Part shown: positions 7,796 to 14,922 of the stretch, in pieces
Layout: each line of letters begins with the position of its first letter
How positions within the stretch are numbered: the stretch's first letter is position 1
Origin: OLB11 sp044234005
Lineage (GTDB): Bacteria > Bacteroidota > Bacteroidia > Chitinophagales > Chitinophagaceae
Assembly (NCBI GenBank): GCA_044234005.1
Contig: JBIIJE010000058.1
Coordinates: forward strand, 1 to 15,652
Direction of reading: 5' to 3'
Length of the DNA stretch: 15,652 bases
Notes under the pieces: model-generated
What the model was told of the DNA's origin: nothing
Database searches by the model: none
The model's input: only the letters and a program-made list of their open reading frames with translations
Position numbers and translations under genes: made by a program

Positions 7796-9814
7796 CTACT
7801 TAATTGCCAACAATAAATCATCAAGCTTGTCAAATTGCGGTAAACAGACGTTTTCTTGACATAAACGAAATATCATCTCATTTGTTTTAGATTGATTTGC
7901 GATGAGATTCAATTTTGCATCGAACATTTTATTCGTGATAAATAAAATATTAGGCCGGTAACTATCGGTATAAATTTGTTGATAAAAAAGATCAGCCTTG
8001 TCACCAAGTAAAGTTATTTCCTTAGGAAAAATATGTTGCAATTGAAACTGATTCGCCCAAACTGCAAATGAAGCGGGATATTTTTGAAAAGAAGATTGCA
8101 TTTGCTGCCACATTGAGCTGCTAAGTGTTTGCCATGAAACATTTAAACTTGCATGACCTAGATAATAAGCTAGTTTACAAATAACCGCATTAGCCGAAGG
8201 TAAAGCGCCATCGTATATATCTTGCTTCGCTACTTCGACTTGCATAAATTGTTGATTCGTGAAGTAAAATAAATGATTTGCCTTTGCGGAAAAATGTTGT
8301 TGAATATACTTTAATATTTCAATCGCTTGATGCGTATAAAAGGTGTTGGCATGCGCCTGAGAAACAGCAATACATGCATCGGCCAAATACGCCAAATCAT
8401 CAAGATAAGCAGGAATTTTCGCAATACCATCTTTGTAAGTATGATAATACAATGAATTCTTACTTGAAAATTTATGCAATAAAAAATCAAGATTATTCTT
8501 GGCTAATAACAAGTATTGTGAGTTGTTCAGTAGTGTTCCACATTTTACCAAAGCTTTACATAACAGGGCATTCCAAGACAGAAGTATTTTATCGTCAGTT
8601 AAAGGTTTGATTCGTTTCATCCTTACTTTCAATAATGCTTCATGCAGTTGAGGTAATTTTTTGAAAAATAAATTTGAAGCTTTTGCTTGCAAATCATAGT
8701 TAGTCCAAAGTATGTTTGTATGTTCCCAATTGCCGATTTCGCTTAGCTGATAATATTCAGCAAAATCGATATAATCATCTCCTAAGATAGTTTTCACTTC
8801 TTCACACTGCCAAGTATAATATTTGCCTTCCACGCCCTCACTGTCAGCATCTTGTGCACTGAAGAAACCACCCTCTTTATGTAGCATTTCACGTTGTAAC
8901 CATTCAATTGTCTGTTCAATCACAAACCTATATTTTTCTTCTTTAGTCACTTGATAAGCACTTGCATATACTTCGAGTAATAAGGCATTGTCGTAAAGCA
9001 TTTTCTCAAAGTGTGGTGATTGCCAATACCTATCGGTACTATATCGCGAAAAACCGCCACCAATTTGATCATAAATACCACCCATCATCATTTTGTCAAG
9101 ACTAATTTTGACTTGTTTGATGGCGTTTTCATCATTAAAAAGCGCGTAATGATCGAGCAAATATTGTATAGAAAATGTGGAAGGAAATTTCGGCGCTGTT
9201 CCAAAACCTCCCTCTTCAGTATCGGCTTGCGCTAATATTTTTTTTGCAATCAAATGGCAAGTCTCTTCAGCAGGAACATGTAACTCGTTTTCATCTTTAG
9301 CACTATAAGTTAATTGACTTAAATCATTTAAATGTGTCAATAATTTATCTGCTTGTGTTTCAACTTCATTTCTATTTTGTTGAAAATATTGAGAAACATT
9401 TATCAAAATTTCTTTCCAAGCTGCTCGACTGTGCATGCGCTTCGGAGGGAAATAAGTACCTCCATAAAAAGCTTTTTTATCAGGCGTAACAAATACATTA
9501 AGAGGCCAGCCTCCACTGCCTGTCATCGCTTGTACCGCATCCATGTAAAGATGATCTACATCGGGATATTCTTCCCGATCGATTTTCACATTGATAAATA
9601 GTTGATTCATCAGATTCGCAGTCTCTTCATCCTCAAAACTTTCATGCGCCATTACATGACACCAATGGCATGACGAATAGCCAATACTGATTAATATAGG
9701 TTTATTTTCTTCCTTAGCTTTAATGAAAGGCTCTTCTCCCCAAGGCATCCAATGCACAGGATTATTGGCATGCTGTAATAAATAGGGTGAAGTTTCGTCT
9801 TGAAGTAAATTCAT
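7796..9814 (-). CDS. YyaL/SSP411-type thioredoxin-domain protein (DUF255)
   Basis: A conserved but poorly understood family with two parts. Residues 1 to about 165 form a thioredoxin-like DUF255 domain: ETSPYLLQHANNPVHWMPWG at residues 7-26, then ISIGYSSCHWCHVMAHESF with a CHWC redox-type motif (Cys49, Cys52), then GGWPLNVFVTPD and YGGTYFPP. The rest resembles the alpha/alpha six-hairpin (glycosidase-like) toroid, with GGFSRYSTDRYWQSPHFEKMLYDN and GGFFSAQDADSEG. The length, 672 aa, is normal. There is no signal peptide, so it is cytosolic. Its reaction is not established; eukaryotic members are called SPATA20. It follows pdhB by 80 bp on the same strand with no convincing terminator between, so it may share that transcript. 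A T-run of about ten follows its stop, without a strong stem. No frameshift or truncation is seen. Confidence 0.9.
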   Translation of the reverse strand: MNLLQDETSPYLLQHANNPVHWMPWGEEPFIKAKEENKPILISIGYSSCHWCHVMAHESFEDEETANLMNQLFINVKIDREEYPDVDHLYMDAVQAMTGSGGWPLNVFVTPDKKAFYGGTYFPPKRMHSRAAWKEILINVSQYFQQNRNEVETQADKLLTHLNDLSQLTYSAKDENELHVPAEETCHLIAKKILAQADTEEGGFGTAPKFPSTFSIQYLLDHYALFNDENAIKQVKISLDKMMMGGIYDQIGGGFSRYSTDRYWQSPHFEKMLYDNALLLEVYASAYQVTKEEKYRFVIEQTIEWLQREMLHKEGGFFSAQDADSEGVEGKYYTWQCEEVKTILGDDYIDFAEYYQLSEIGNWEHTNILWTNYDLQAKASNLFFKKLPQLHEALLKVRMKRIKPLTDDKILLSWNALLCKALVKCGTLLNNSQYLLLAKNNLDFLLHKFSSKNSLYYHTYKDGIAKIPAYLDDLAYLADACIAVSQAHANTFYTHQAIEILKYIQQHFSAKANHLFYFTNQQFMQVEVAKQDIYDGALPSANAVICKLAYYLGHASLNVSWQTLSSSMWQQMQSSFQKYPASFAVWANQFQLQHIFPKEITLLGDKADLFYQQIYTDSYRPNILFITNKMFDAKLNLIANQSKTNEMIFRLCQENVCLPQFDKLDDLLLAIK

Positions 9815-9894
9815 TTTTTAAATGTCGGATTTCAAGTGTCGGTTCTCAACACTTTATGATTCCTAATTCCACACATCAGGCAAGCAACAAATAA

Positions 9895-10878
9895 TTATTT
9901 AATGGCGTACATTAATTCCTTAACAGCTCTTACTGTTTTGGAAACATCAGGCAAAAATTCAGCTACAAGTGTGGGCGCATAATGCATGCTTGCATCTACA
10001 CTGCACAGACGACGAATTGGAGCGTCCAAATAATCAAAAGCCATACGTTGCACACGATAAGTAATTTCAGTGGAAACAGAACCAAAAGGCCACTGCTCTT
10101 CCACAATCAATAATCGATTCGTCTTTTTTACGGATGCAACAATTGTATCAATATCAAGAGGACGAATAGTGCGCAAATCAATGACTTCGGCACTGATACC
10201 TTCTTTTTGTAATTCTTCAGCAGCCGCCAATGCAACCTTCATCATTTTATTAAAAGATATAATAGTCACGTCTGTACCTGCTCGCTTTATATCTGCCTTA
10301 CCGATTGGAATGAAGTATTCTTCCTCGGGCACATGTCCCATATCGCCATACATAACTTCACTCTCCATAAACACAACAGGGTCATTATCGCGAATTGCAC
10401 TTTTTAATAAACCTTTAGCATCATAAGGATTTGAAACAGAAATCACCTTTAAACCTGGAATATTGGCATACCAACTTTCAAACGCCATTGAGTGTTGCGC
10501 GCCTAATTGTCCAGCACTGCCATTAGGTCCACGAAAAACAATCGGACAACTGAAATGTCCGCCACTCATGGCAAGCATTTTCGATGCGTGATTAAGAATT
10601 TGATCGAGTGGCAACACTGCAAAATTCCATGTCATAAATTCAATGATAGGTCGTAAGCCATTAGCCGCAGCCCCAACACCAATAGCTGCAAAACCAAGCT
10701 CAGCAATAGGGGTATCAATAATTCGTTTTTCACCAAATTCTTCAAGCATACCTTGGCTTACCTTATAAGCGCCATTGTACTCTGCAACCTCCTCTCCCAT
10801 TAAAAATACTTTCTCATCGGCACGCATTTCTTCTTGCATGGCTTCACGTAAGGCTTGTCTAAAGGCTATTTCACGCAT
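9895..10878 (-). CDS. pdhB: pyruvate dehydrogenase E1 component, beta subunit
   Basis: Beta subunit of the thiamine-diphosphate-dependent E1 of the pyruvate dehydrogenase complex (pyruvate to acetyl-lipoyl-E2, feeding acetyl-CoA to the TCA cycle), cytosolic, working as an alpha2beta2 tetramer. The 327 aa align over the whole length with the mitochondrial-type E1 beta. The cofactor-contacting GEEVAEYNGAYKVSQG carries Glu29/Glu30; RIIDTPIAELGFAAIGVGAA and RGPNGSAGQLGAQHS (His129) follow, then GLKVISVSNPYDAKGLLKSAIRD and the C-terminal domain VIDLRTIRPLDIDTI. A branched-chain keto-acid E1 beta is the main alternative, but the RGPNG and AQHS context and overall similarity favour pyruvate. No pdhA or pdhC lies beside it, so the other subunits are encoded elsewhere. 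Its own promoter is visible just upstream. Confidence 0.93.
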   Translation of the reverse strand: MREIAFRQALREAMQEEMRADEKVFLMGEEVAEYNGAYKVSQGMLEEFGEKRIIDTPIAELGFAAIGVGAAANGLRPIIEFMTWNFAVLPLDQILNHASKMLAMSGGHFSCPIVFRGPNGSAGQLGAQHSMAFESWYANIPGLKVISVSNPYDAKGLLKSAIRDNDPVVFMESEVMYGDMGHVPEEEYFIPIGKADIKRAGTDVTIISFNKMMKVALAAAEELQKEGISAEVIDLRTIRPLDIDTIVASVKKTNRLLIVEEQWPFGSVSTEITYRVQRMAFDYLDAPIRRLCSVDASMHYAPTLVAEFLPDVSKTVRAVKELMYAIK

Positions 10879-10898
10879 AATTGAATTTTAAAGTGGAA

Positions 10899-10927
10899 CA
10901 AAAGTAAGGAAAGGATTGGAATGACAA
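10899..10927 (-). promoter_or_regulatory. Bacteroidota-type promoter for pdhB
   Basis: On the minus strand TTG (10927-10925) is followed after 18 nt by TACTTTTG (10906-10899), an exact TAnnTTTG. Transcription would start near 10892, giving a leader of about 15 nt before the ATG at 10878. Confidence 0.6.
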
Positions 10928-11437
10928 TATTTTTTAGGCTAGATGTTTGGAAAGTTTTAGTGGTTGATGTCGCGTGAAGCTAATCTCGGAAAATGAAAGC
11001 ATAGCGCTGCAGCTTCTGAAAGTAAAGCAATCGAAGGCATAAAAAGTTGGGTGCTGATATTTTAAAATAATAACATGAACTTCACGCGTTGAAGCTAGAT
11101 CCTAAAAATTGAGAAAAGTAAATATTAATGTGAAGCACTAATTCCAGATTTTAGATTCGAGTCTTCATGAGACATAAAAAAGCGAAATACATAAGGGGAG
11201 AATCCTTTTATTTACAGCACAGCGAGTTAACAATTACAACATCAAATAGAATTTGCTAAACCTAATCTGTAGCGCATTTCAACTTCATTGCTAATTTAAA
11301 ATTTAAAATCTGGGATACCTACAAATTCCTAAATTCAAGAAATGCTTTATCATTTTACTAACATATATCAGTTGAATTGTTAGTCAAAAGGCTTTTTCTT
11401 TGCAAATGTTCACAATTTGATAATAAAAACGTTATGA
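10928..11437. other. gene-free spacer of about 510 bp with short repeats
   Basis: All frames are broken by frequent stops, and I find no RNA gene in it. It holds the CGCGTGAAG repeats at 10971-11097 and the inverted pair CCAGATTTTA (11144-11153)/TAAAATCTGG (11304-11313); the word AAAATCTGGGAT (11305-11316) recurs at 12292-12303. Near its right end a TTG (11372-11374), 20 nt, and TTTCTTTG (11395-11402, one mismatch to TAnnTTTG) may be the promoter of the PAP2 gene. It could be the remains of decayed genes or of a dispersed intergenic repeat. Confidence 0.5.
10971..11097. repeat. inverted and direct repeat pair (CGCGTGAAGCTA)
   Basis: CGCGTGAAGCTA at 10971-10982 recurs as CGCGTTGAAGCTA at 11085-11097 (one inserted T). 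The same 9-mer also occurs inverted as CTTCACGCG at 11080-11088, so the second site is itself nearly palindromic. The first copy and the inverted copy could pair as a 9-bp stem closing a loop of about 100 nt. The function is unknown. Confidence 0.5.
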
Positions 11438-12145
11438 TTGCGTAACTTACCGCCTTATTTGACATTGAAAAACATCAAAAAATATATAATACATTCCTAT
11501 CAAGCTTGGCGAGCCGCTTTGTTGGAAAAGCCTTTTCGATACAGGATTGTGTTGTTTCCTGCCCTCTTCTTCTTATACTCTGCCATCACACAACGTTTGG
11601 GCAATTATATAGAAATGCGTAAAGGCGTATTATTAGATGATAAAATATTAGATTTTTTTCCTGCGCTAGATTTTTCAGTAACTATATTTCTTTTGCTTTA
11701 TGGTTCTATTGTATTAATCATTATAACTCATTTAAATAAGCCTAAATTAATACTACGAGTTATTGAAATGCATTTCTACGTGGCTGTCGCACGTCAAATT
11801 TGTATTTTGTTAGTTGCGCTTGAACCTCCCACAGGCATTATTGTGCTGCGAGATATTTTTTTAGAAAATACAGTTTATCCAAGGCACTCTCCGCTTACAA
11901 AAGATTTGTTTTTTAGTGGACACGTTGCTAGTATTTGGATTTACTTCCTATGTGCTGATATGAAGTGGGTAAAAAATTACATGATTTTCGCTACTGTTTT
12001 AATGACTTTTATGATATTATGTATGCGAGTTCATTATTCTTATGACATATATGGAGCACTAGGATTCACAACATTAATTTTTTACGCGCCTGTTTGGATT
12101 CGAAATTACTATGAGTCAAAAGCCAAATGGACAATTGATAATTAG
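11438..12145 (+). CDS. PAP2-superfamily membrane protein, sphingomyelin-synthase-like (PAP2_C)
   Basis: Integral membrane lipid phosphatase/phosphotransferase-like protein. About 235 aa with roughly six hydrophobic helices. The catalytic signature sits at the end: LFFSGHVASIW (His162) and RVHYSYDIYGA (His199, Asp203). This SGH...HYxxD pattern with a single arginine-histidine block, and the 30-odd residues between the histidines, match the PAP2_C (sphingomyelin synthase-like) branch better than classical PAP2, whose KxxxxxxRP motif I do not see. Members move or remove a phosphate-linked headgroup between lipids, for example ceramide and phospholipids; many Bacteroidota make sphingolipids, so a sphingolipid substrate is a reasonable guess only. 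There is no ATG in the first 50 codons and an in-frame TGA directly precedes TTG 11438, so the start is non-ATG: TTG 11438, or possibly a TTG a few codons later. An ATG at 11434 is out of frame. Confidence 0.75.
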   Translation: MRNLPPYLTLKNIKKYIIHSYQAWRAALLEKPFRYRIVLFPALFFLYSAITQRLGNYIEMRKGVLLDDKILDFFPALDFSVTIFLLLYGSIVLIIITHLNKPKLILRVIEMHFYVAVARQICILLVALEPPTGIIVLRDIFLENTVYPRHSPLTKDLFFSGHVASIWIYFLCADMKWVKNYMIFATVLMTFMILCMRVHYSYDIYGALGFTTLIFYAPVWIRNYYESKAKWTIDN

Positions 12146-12263
12146 TTTTTTAGTTAAATATTAATTTTCAAGATTACATCTAGATATAATTGAAGATGCA
12201 GGCTCAGATTATATACTAACGACTTTGTATTACTTCATGAACCCAATCCTTGCTGTTGATTCC

Positions 12264-12296
12264 GCATTTTGCAGTTGAAAATGCAAACTGCAAAAT
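12264..12296. repeat. overlapping inverted repeats (two mutually exclusive hairpins)
   Basis: A perfect 11-bp inverted repeat, ATTTTGCAGTT (12266-12276) and AACTGCAAAAT (12286-12296), encloses a 9-nt loop. Inside and overlapping its left arm, GCATTTT (12264-12270) pairs with AAAATGC (12278-12284). The two stems share bases, so only one can form at a time. There is no T-run after either, so neither is a standard terminator. The spacer 12146-12263 before it shows nothing I recognise. Confidence 0.6.
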
Positions 12297-12301
12297 CTGG
12301 G

Positions 12302-12496
12302 ATGAAATTCTATTCTATTATGATGCATTTCGGTTCCCGTCCATACAGAATCGCGAATAGCCTCAGCCCGCTGCTTGAACCTAACGACGAAGTGCAGATT
12401 GTTGCTCGTAATCGGGCGAGGACTTGCAGCAAAAGGGTGTATGCCGCCAAAAATATGCTCGATAAAAATCTAACCAAAGCCAGAATTATTAACTAA
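12302..12496 (+). other. GC-rich island of unknown nature: short ORF, gene remnant or structured RNA
   Basis: Bases 12331-12446 are about 50% GC, and 12361-12420 reaches 57%, well above the surroundings. An open frame runs to TAA at 12494-12496 (64 codons from ATG 12302, slightly longer from ATG 12281 or TTG 12269). Its arginine-rich product matches no family I know, and its codon choice is unlike the neighbours. The reverse strand is also open over most of the island, which weakens the case for a gene. The same bases can be drawn as nested helices: CATACA (12342-12347)/TGTATG (12438-12443), CCC (12367-12369)/GGG (12435-12437), GCTGC (12370-12374)/GCAGC (12426-12430), and GCTCG-TAAT-CGGGC (12404-12417). 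It ends 9 bp before the methyltransferase start, so it could be its leader. Confidence 0.35.
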
Positions 12497-12505
12497 TCTT
12501 GACAT

Positions 12506-13678
12506 ATGAAATCGGTATATTTAAATAAAAGAGCTGGACATAGAATTACGAATGGGCATCCATGGATTTTTGCGAATGAAGTGGATAAAGTTGATGAGGA
12601 CATAAAACCAGGCGGCATTGTAAATGTTTATAATTCCAAAAAAGAGTTTGTAGGCAAAGGTTATTACAATGCGCAGTCGCAAATACAAGTTCGCTTGCTA
12701 AGTCGTGAACGTGACGAGATTATAAACAAGACTTTTTTTGAAAACAAAATTCGAGAAGCATGGGCTTATCGTCAAACCTTGGGTTATGTAGAAAATTGCC
12801 GATTGGTATTTGGTGAAGCAGATGGCTTACCTGCCTTGGTGATTGATAAATTTAATGATTACTTCGTGATACAGACTTTATCGCTTGGCATGGATCTTTG
12901 GAAAGATGCGATTGTGGAAGCGCTTGAAAAAATATTTAATCCTAAAGGCATTTACGAACGCAATGATGTGCCAGTCAGAAAACTAGAGGGCTTAGAAGAA
13001 AAGAAAGGATTTCTGAGTAAAGCCTTTGATACTCAAATTATGATTAAAGAAAATGGATTAAAATTTTACGTGGATATAGAAAATGGGCAAAAAACAGGTT
13101 ACTTTCTAGACCAACAAGACAATCGAAAAGCGATACAACGTATTGTAAAAAATGCTGATGTACTTGAAGCATTTACTTACACAGGCACATTCAGTTTGCA
13201 TGCAGGCTTTTATGGTGCAAAATCGGTTTTAGGTCTTGATATTAGCGAACAAGCTGTGAAACAAGCTAGAGCAAACGCTGAACTAAACAATTTAACAGAA
13301 AGGGTGCAATTTGAATGTTGTAATGCTTTTGATAAACTCAAGCAATATACCCGTGAAGGTAAACAATGGGATGTTGTAATTTTAGACCCACCTGCATTTA
13401 CAAAAAATCGAGAGAACATTCAAAAAGCGATAACCGGCTATAAAGAAATAAACTTAAGAGGAATGCAATTGGTAAAACCTGGAGGATTTTTAGTCACTGC
13501 GAGCTGTACAAATTTGGTACAGCCTGATGCTTTTTTAAATACTATTACCTTAGCAGCTCGTGATGCGAAACGTTCGCTAAGGCAGGTAGAATTTCGTACT
13601 CAAGCAAGCGACCATCCTATTCTCTGGAATATGGAGAATACGAATTACTTAAAGTTTCTGATCGCACAGGTTCTGTAA
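12506..13678 (+). CDS. rlmI: class I SAM-dependent rRNA methyltransferase, RlmI-like
   Basis: Probable 23S rRNA 5-methylcytosine methyltransferase (E. coli RlmI modifies C1962). The 390 aa are close to the 396 of RlmI and show the same order: an N-terminal PUA RNA-binding domain (about residues 1-75, with NGHPWIF at 16-22), a central linking domain with FGEADGLPALVIDK (102-115), and a Rossmann methyltransferase domain. In that domain, SAM motif I is VLEAFTYTGTFSLHAG (219-234), the acidic end of strand 2 is GLDIS (243-247), motif IV is LDPPAFTK (293-300), and the catalytic cysteine motif is ASCT (Cys334). The C-terminal DHPIL...YLK is also typical. It is intact, with an ATG start. Bases 12264-12496 could form its leader. 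No obvious TAnnTTTG promoter is seen close by; read-through from the PAP2 gene about 360 bp upstream is possible. Confidence 0.9.
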   Translation: MKSVYLNKRAGHRITNGHPWIFANEVDKVDEDIKPGGIVNVYNSKKEFVGKGYYNAQSQIQVRLLSRERDEIINKTFFENKIREAWAYRQTLGYVENCRLVFGEADGLPALVIDKFNDYFVIQTLSLGMDLWKDAIVEALEKIFNPKGIYERNDVPVRKLEGLEEKKGFLSKAFDTQIMIKENGLKFYVDIENGQKTGYFLDQQDNRKAIQRIVKNADVLEAFTYTGTFSLHAGFYGAKSVLGLDISEQAVKQARANAELNNLTERVQFECCNAFDKLKQYTREGKQWDVVILDPPAFTKNRENIQKAITGYKEINLRGMQLVKPGGFLVTASCTNLVQPDAFLNTITLAARDAKRSLRQVEFRTQASDHPILWNMENTNYLKFLIAQVL

Positions 13679-14011
13679 TCAAAAAATGACTAAATCTTTT
13701 GATTAATAAGAGTCGAGACCAACTAATACCGATTAGACAAATGTAATAGATTAAAATTTCGCTCCTCCATTTAATCTAAAAATTTGTATCCAAAGGCATT
13801 TACCATTTTCGTCAAACGAAATGTATAATATAAAATTAATGTCAAAATGGTATAACAAGCAAGAAATTTTATTCCGCAAATTCTATTTCGTAACTAAGGT
13901 TAAAAAACAATGTGGTTTAGAAGATCATGATTCTTTGATACAAAATATCAAATTTTCGCCTTGTACCTTTTTTAATAATAATACCGTACTATCCATGATT
14001 TATCTCCTGAA
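13679..14011. other. AT-rich spacer of 333 bp between convergent genes
   Basis: I see no credible gene: a 64-codon frame at 13821-14015 is low-complexity, rich in Asn/Lys/Ile/Phe and ends inside the converging gene. Two hairpins are present: AGATTAAA (13748-13755)/TTTAATCT (13770-13777), and TTCGT (13808-13812)/ACGAA (13816-13820) with a 3-nt loop and partly paired flanks. Either might help end transcription of the convergent genes, but neither has a convincing T-run. Confidence 0.4.
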
Positions 14012-14869
14012 TTAATGTGTACCAAAAATTTCATTCGCTAATACCATCGCCTTAGTTAGGGCTTCTTCATTAAAATTAATGGGAACACCAATTCGTTTAA
14101 AATAAGAGATACTTGTTTCAGTTGGGATATTGCCAACCAAATCGTTTTGCGCCATCGGACAACCACCAATACCAAGTAAAGCCCCATCATATCTAAGACA
14201 ATTATTTTTATAAGCCGCTTCTAGTTTCTCCACGGCTGTTTGTGTTGTTGAATGAAAATGAGCTCCAAATTCAACAGCGGGAAATGCATTAACCAAGTTA
14301 GAAAATATGTGGGCTATATTCTGAGGATTTGAAACGCCTACCGTATCAGAAATTGCGAAAATACCCAATCCTAATTTTTCCAATTTTTCGACCCAATAAA
14401 TTGCAACATCACTTGAATATTCATCACCATAAGGATTGCCAAAACCCATTGAAATATAAGTCACTAATTCTTTACCATGTTTTATACATAGATTCTGAAT
14501 TCTTTCTAAAGTAAGAATTGACTCTTCTATGCTGCTATTGGTATTTAGTTTTTGGAAAGTTTCTGATATTGAAAATGGGAAACCTAAAAAGCTAATTTCA
14601 TCATAATGTATTGCTTCTTCAGCACCTCGTAAATTAGCGATAATCGCCAAGAGCTTCGTGTTAGTCAATTTCAAATGAGGAATTACATCTTTAGTATCCG
14701 CCAATTGCGGAATCGCTTTCGGAGAAACAAATGAACCGAAATCCAAGGTATCGAAGCCTACTTCAAGTAAAGCATTCAGATACTCAATCTTCTTTTCAGT
14801 TGCTATAAATGTTGGCCAACCTTGCATTGCATCACGGGGACATTCTATGAGTTTTATGGGTTGTTGCAT
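14012..14869 (-). CDS. hydroxymethylglutaryl-CoA lyase family protein
   Basis: DRE-TIM metallolyase family (HMGL-like), cytosolic; HMG-CoA lyase splits HMG-CoA to acetyl-CoA and acetoacetate in leucine breakdown. The 285 aa carry the family residues in order: ECPRDAMQG (Arg12, Asp13), SFVSPKAIPQLAD (46-58), SDTVGVSNP (Asp175), the metal-binding HFH (His204, His206), GIGGCPMA with the mobile-loop cysteine Cys237, then GNIPTE (Asn247, Glu251). The segment after the two histidines reads HFHSTTQT rather than the animal HCHDTYGQ, so Asp is replaced by Ser. I recall similar segments in other Bacteroidota proteins annotated as HMG-CoA lyase, so this is probably a lineage feature. A related aldolase substrate cannot be excluded. 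It starts 53 bp after the outer-membrane protein gene on the same strand, so they may be co-transcribed, although their functions show no link. Confidence 0.85.
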   Translation of the reverse strand: MQQPIKLIECPRDAMQGWPTFIATEKKIEYLNALLEVGFDTLDFGSFVSPKAIPQLADTKDVIPHLKLTNTKLLAIIANLRGAEEAIHYDEISFLGFPFSISETFQKLNTNSSIEESILTLERIQNLCIKHGKELVTYISMGFGNPYGDEYSSDVAIYWVEKLEKLGLGIFAISDTVGVSNPQNIAHIFSNLVNAFPAVEFGAHFHSTTQTAVEKLEAAYKNNCLRYDGALLGIGGCPMAQNDLVGNIPTETSISYFKRIGVPINFNEEALTKAMVLANEIFGTH

Positions 14870-14922
14870 AATTAAGTAATGGAAGGTTTAAAAATTGGGA
14901 AAATCAAATTCTTTAGATCAAC

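Noticed and set aside
9820..9894. GTCGG direct repeat and AAGTGT/ACACTT inverted repeat between pdhB and the YyaL-type gene, as a terminator or operator
   Set aside because: Only a 6-bp stem with a 9-nt loop and no T-run after it on the minus strand; too weak to call.
12146..12505. Possible tRNA, tmRNA, SRP RNA or RNase P RNA in the spacer with the GC-rich island
   Set aside because: I looked for the T-loop TTCGA pattern, the SRP GGAAG core and the RNase P GAAAGTCC core and found none; any RNA here would be of an unknown type.
13821..14015. 64-codon open frame in the spacer after the rRNA methyltransferase
   Set aside because: AT-rich low-complexity product, no recognisable domain, and its end overlaps the stop of the convergent HMG-CoA-lyase-family gene.
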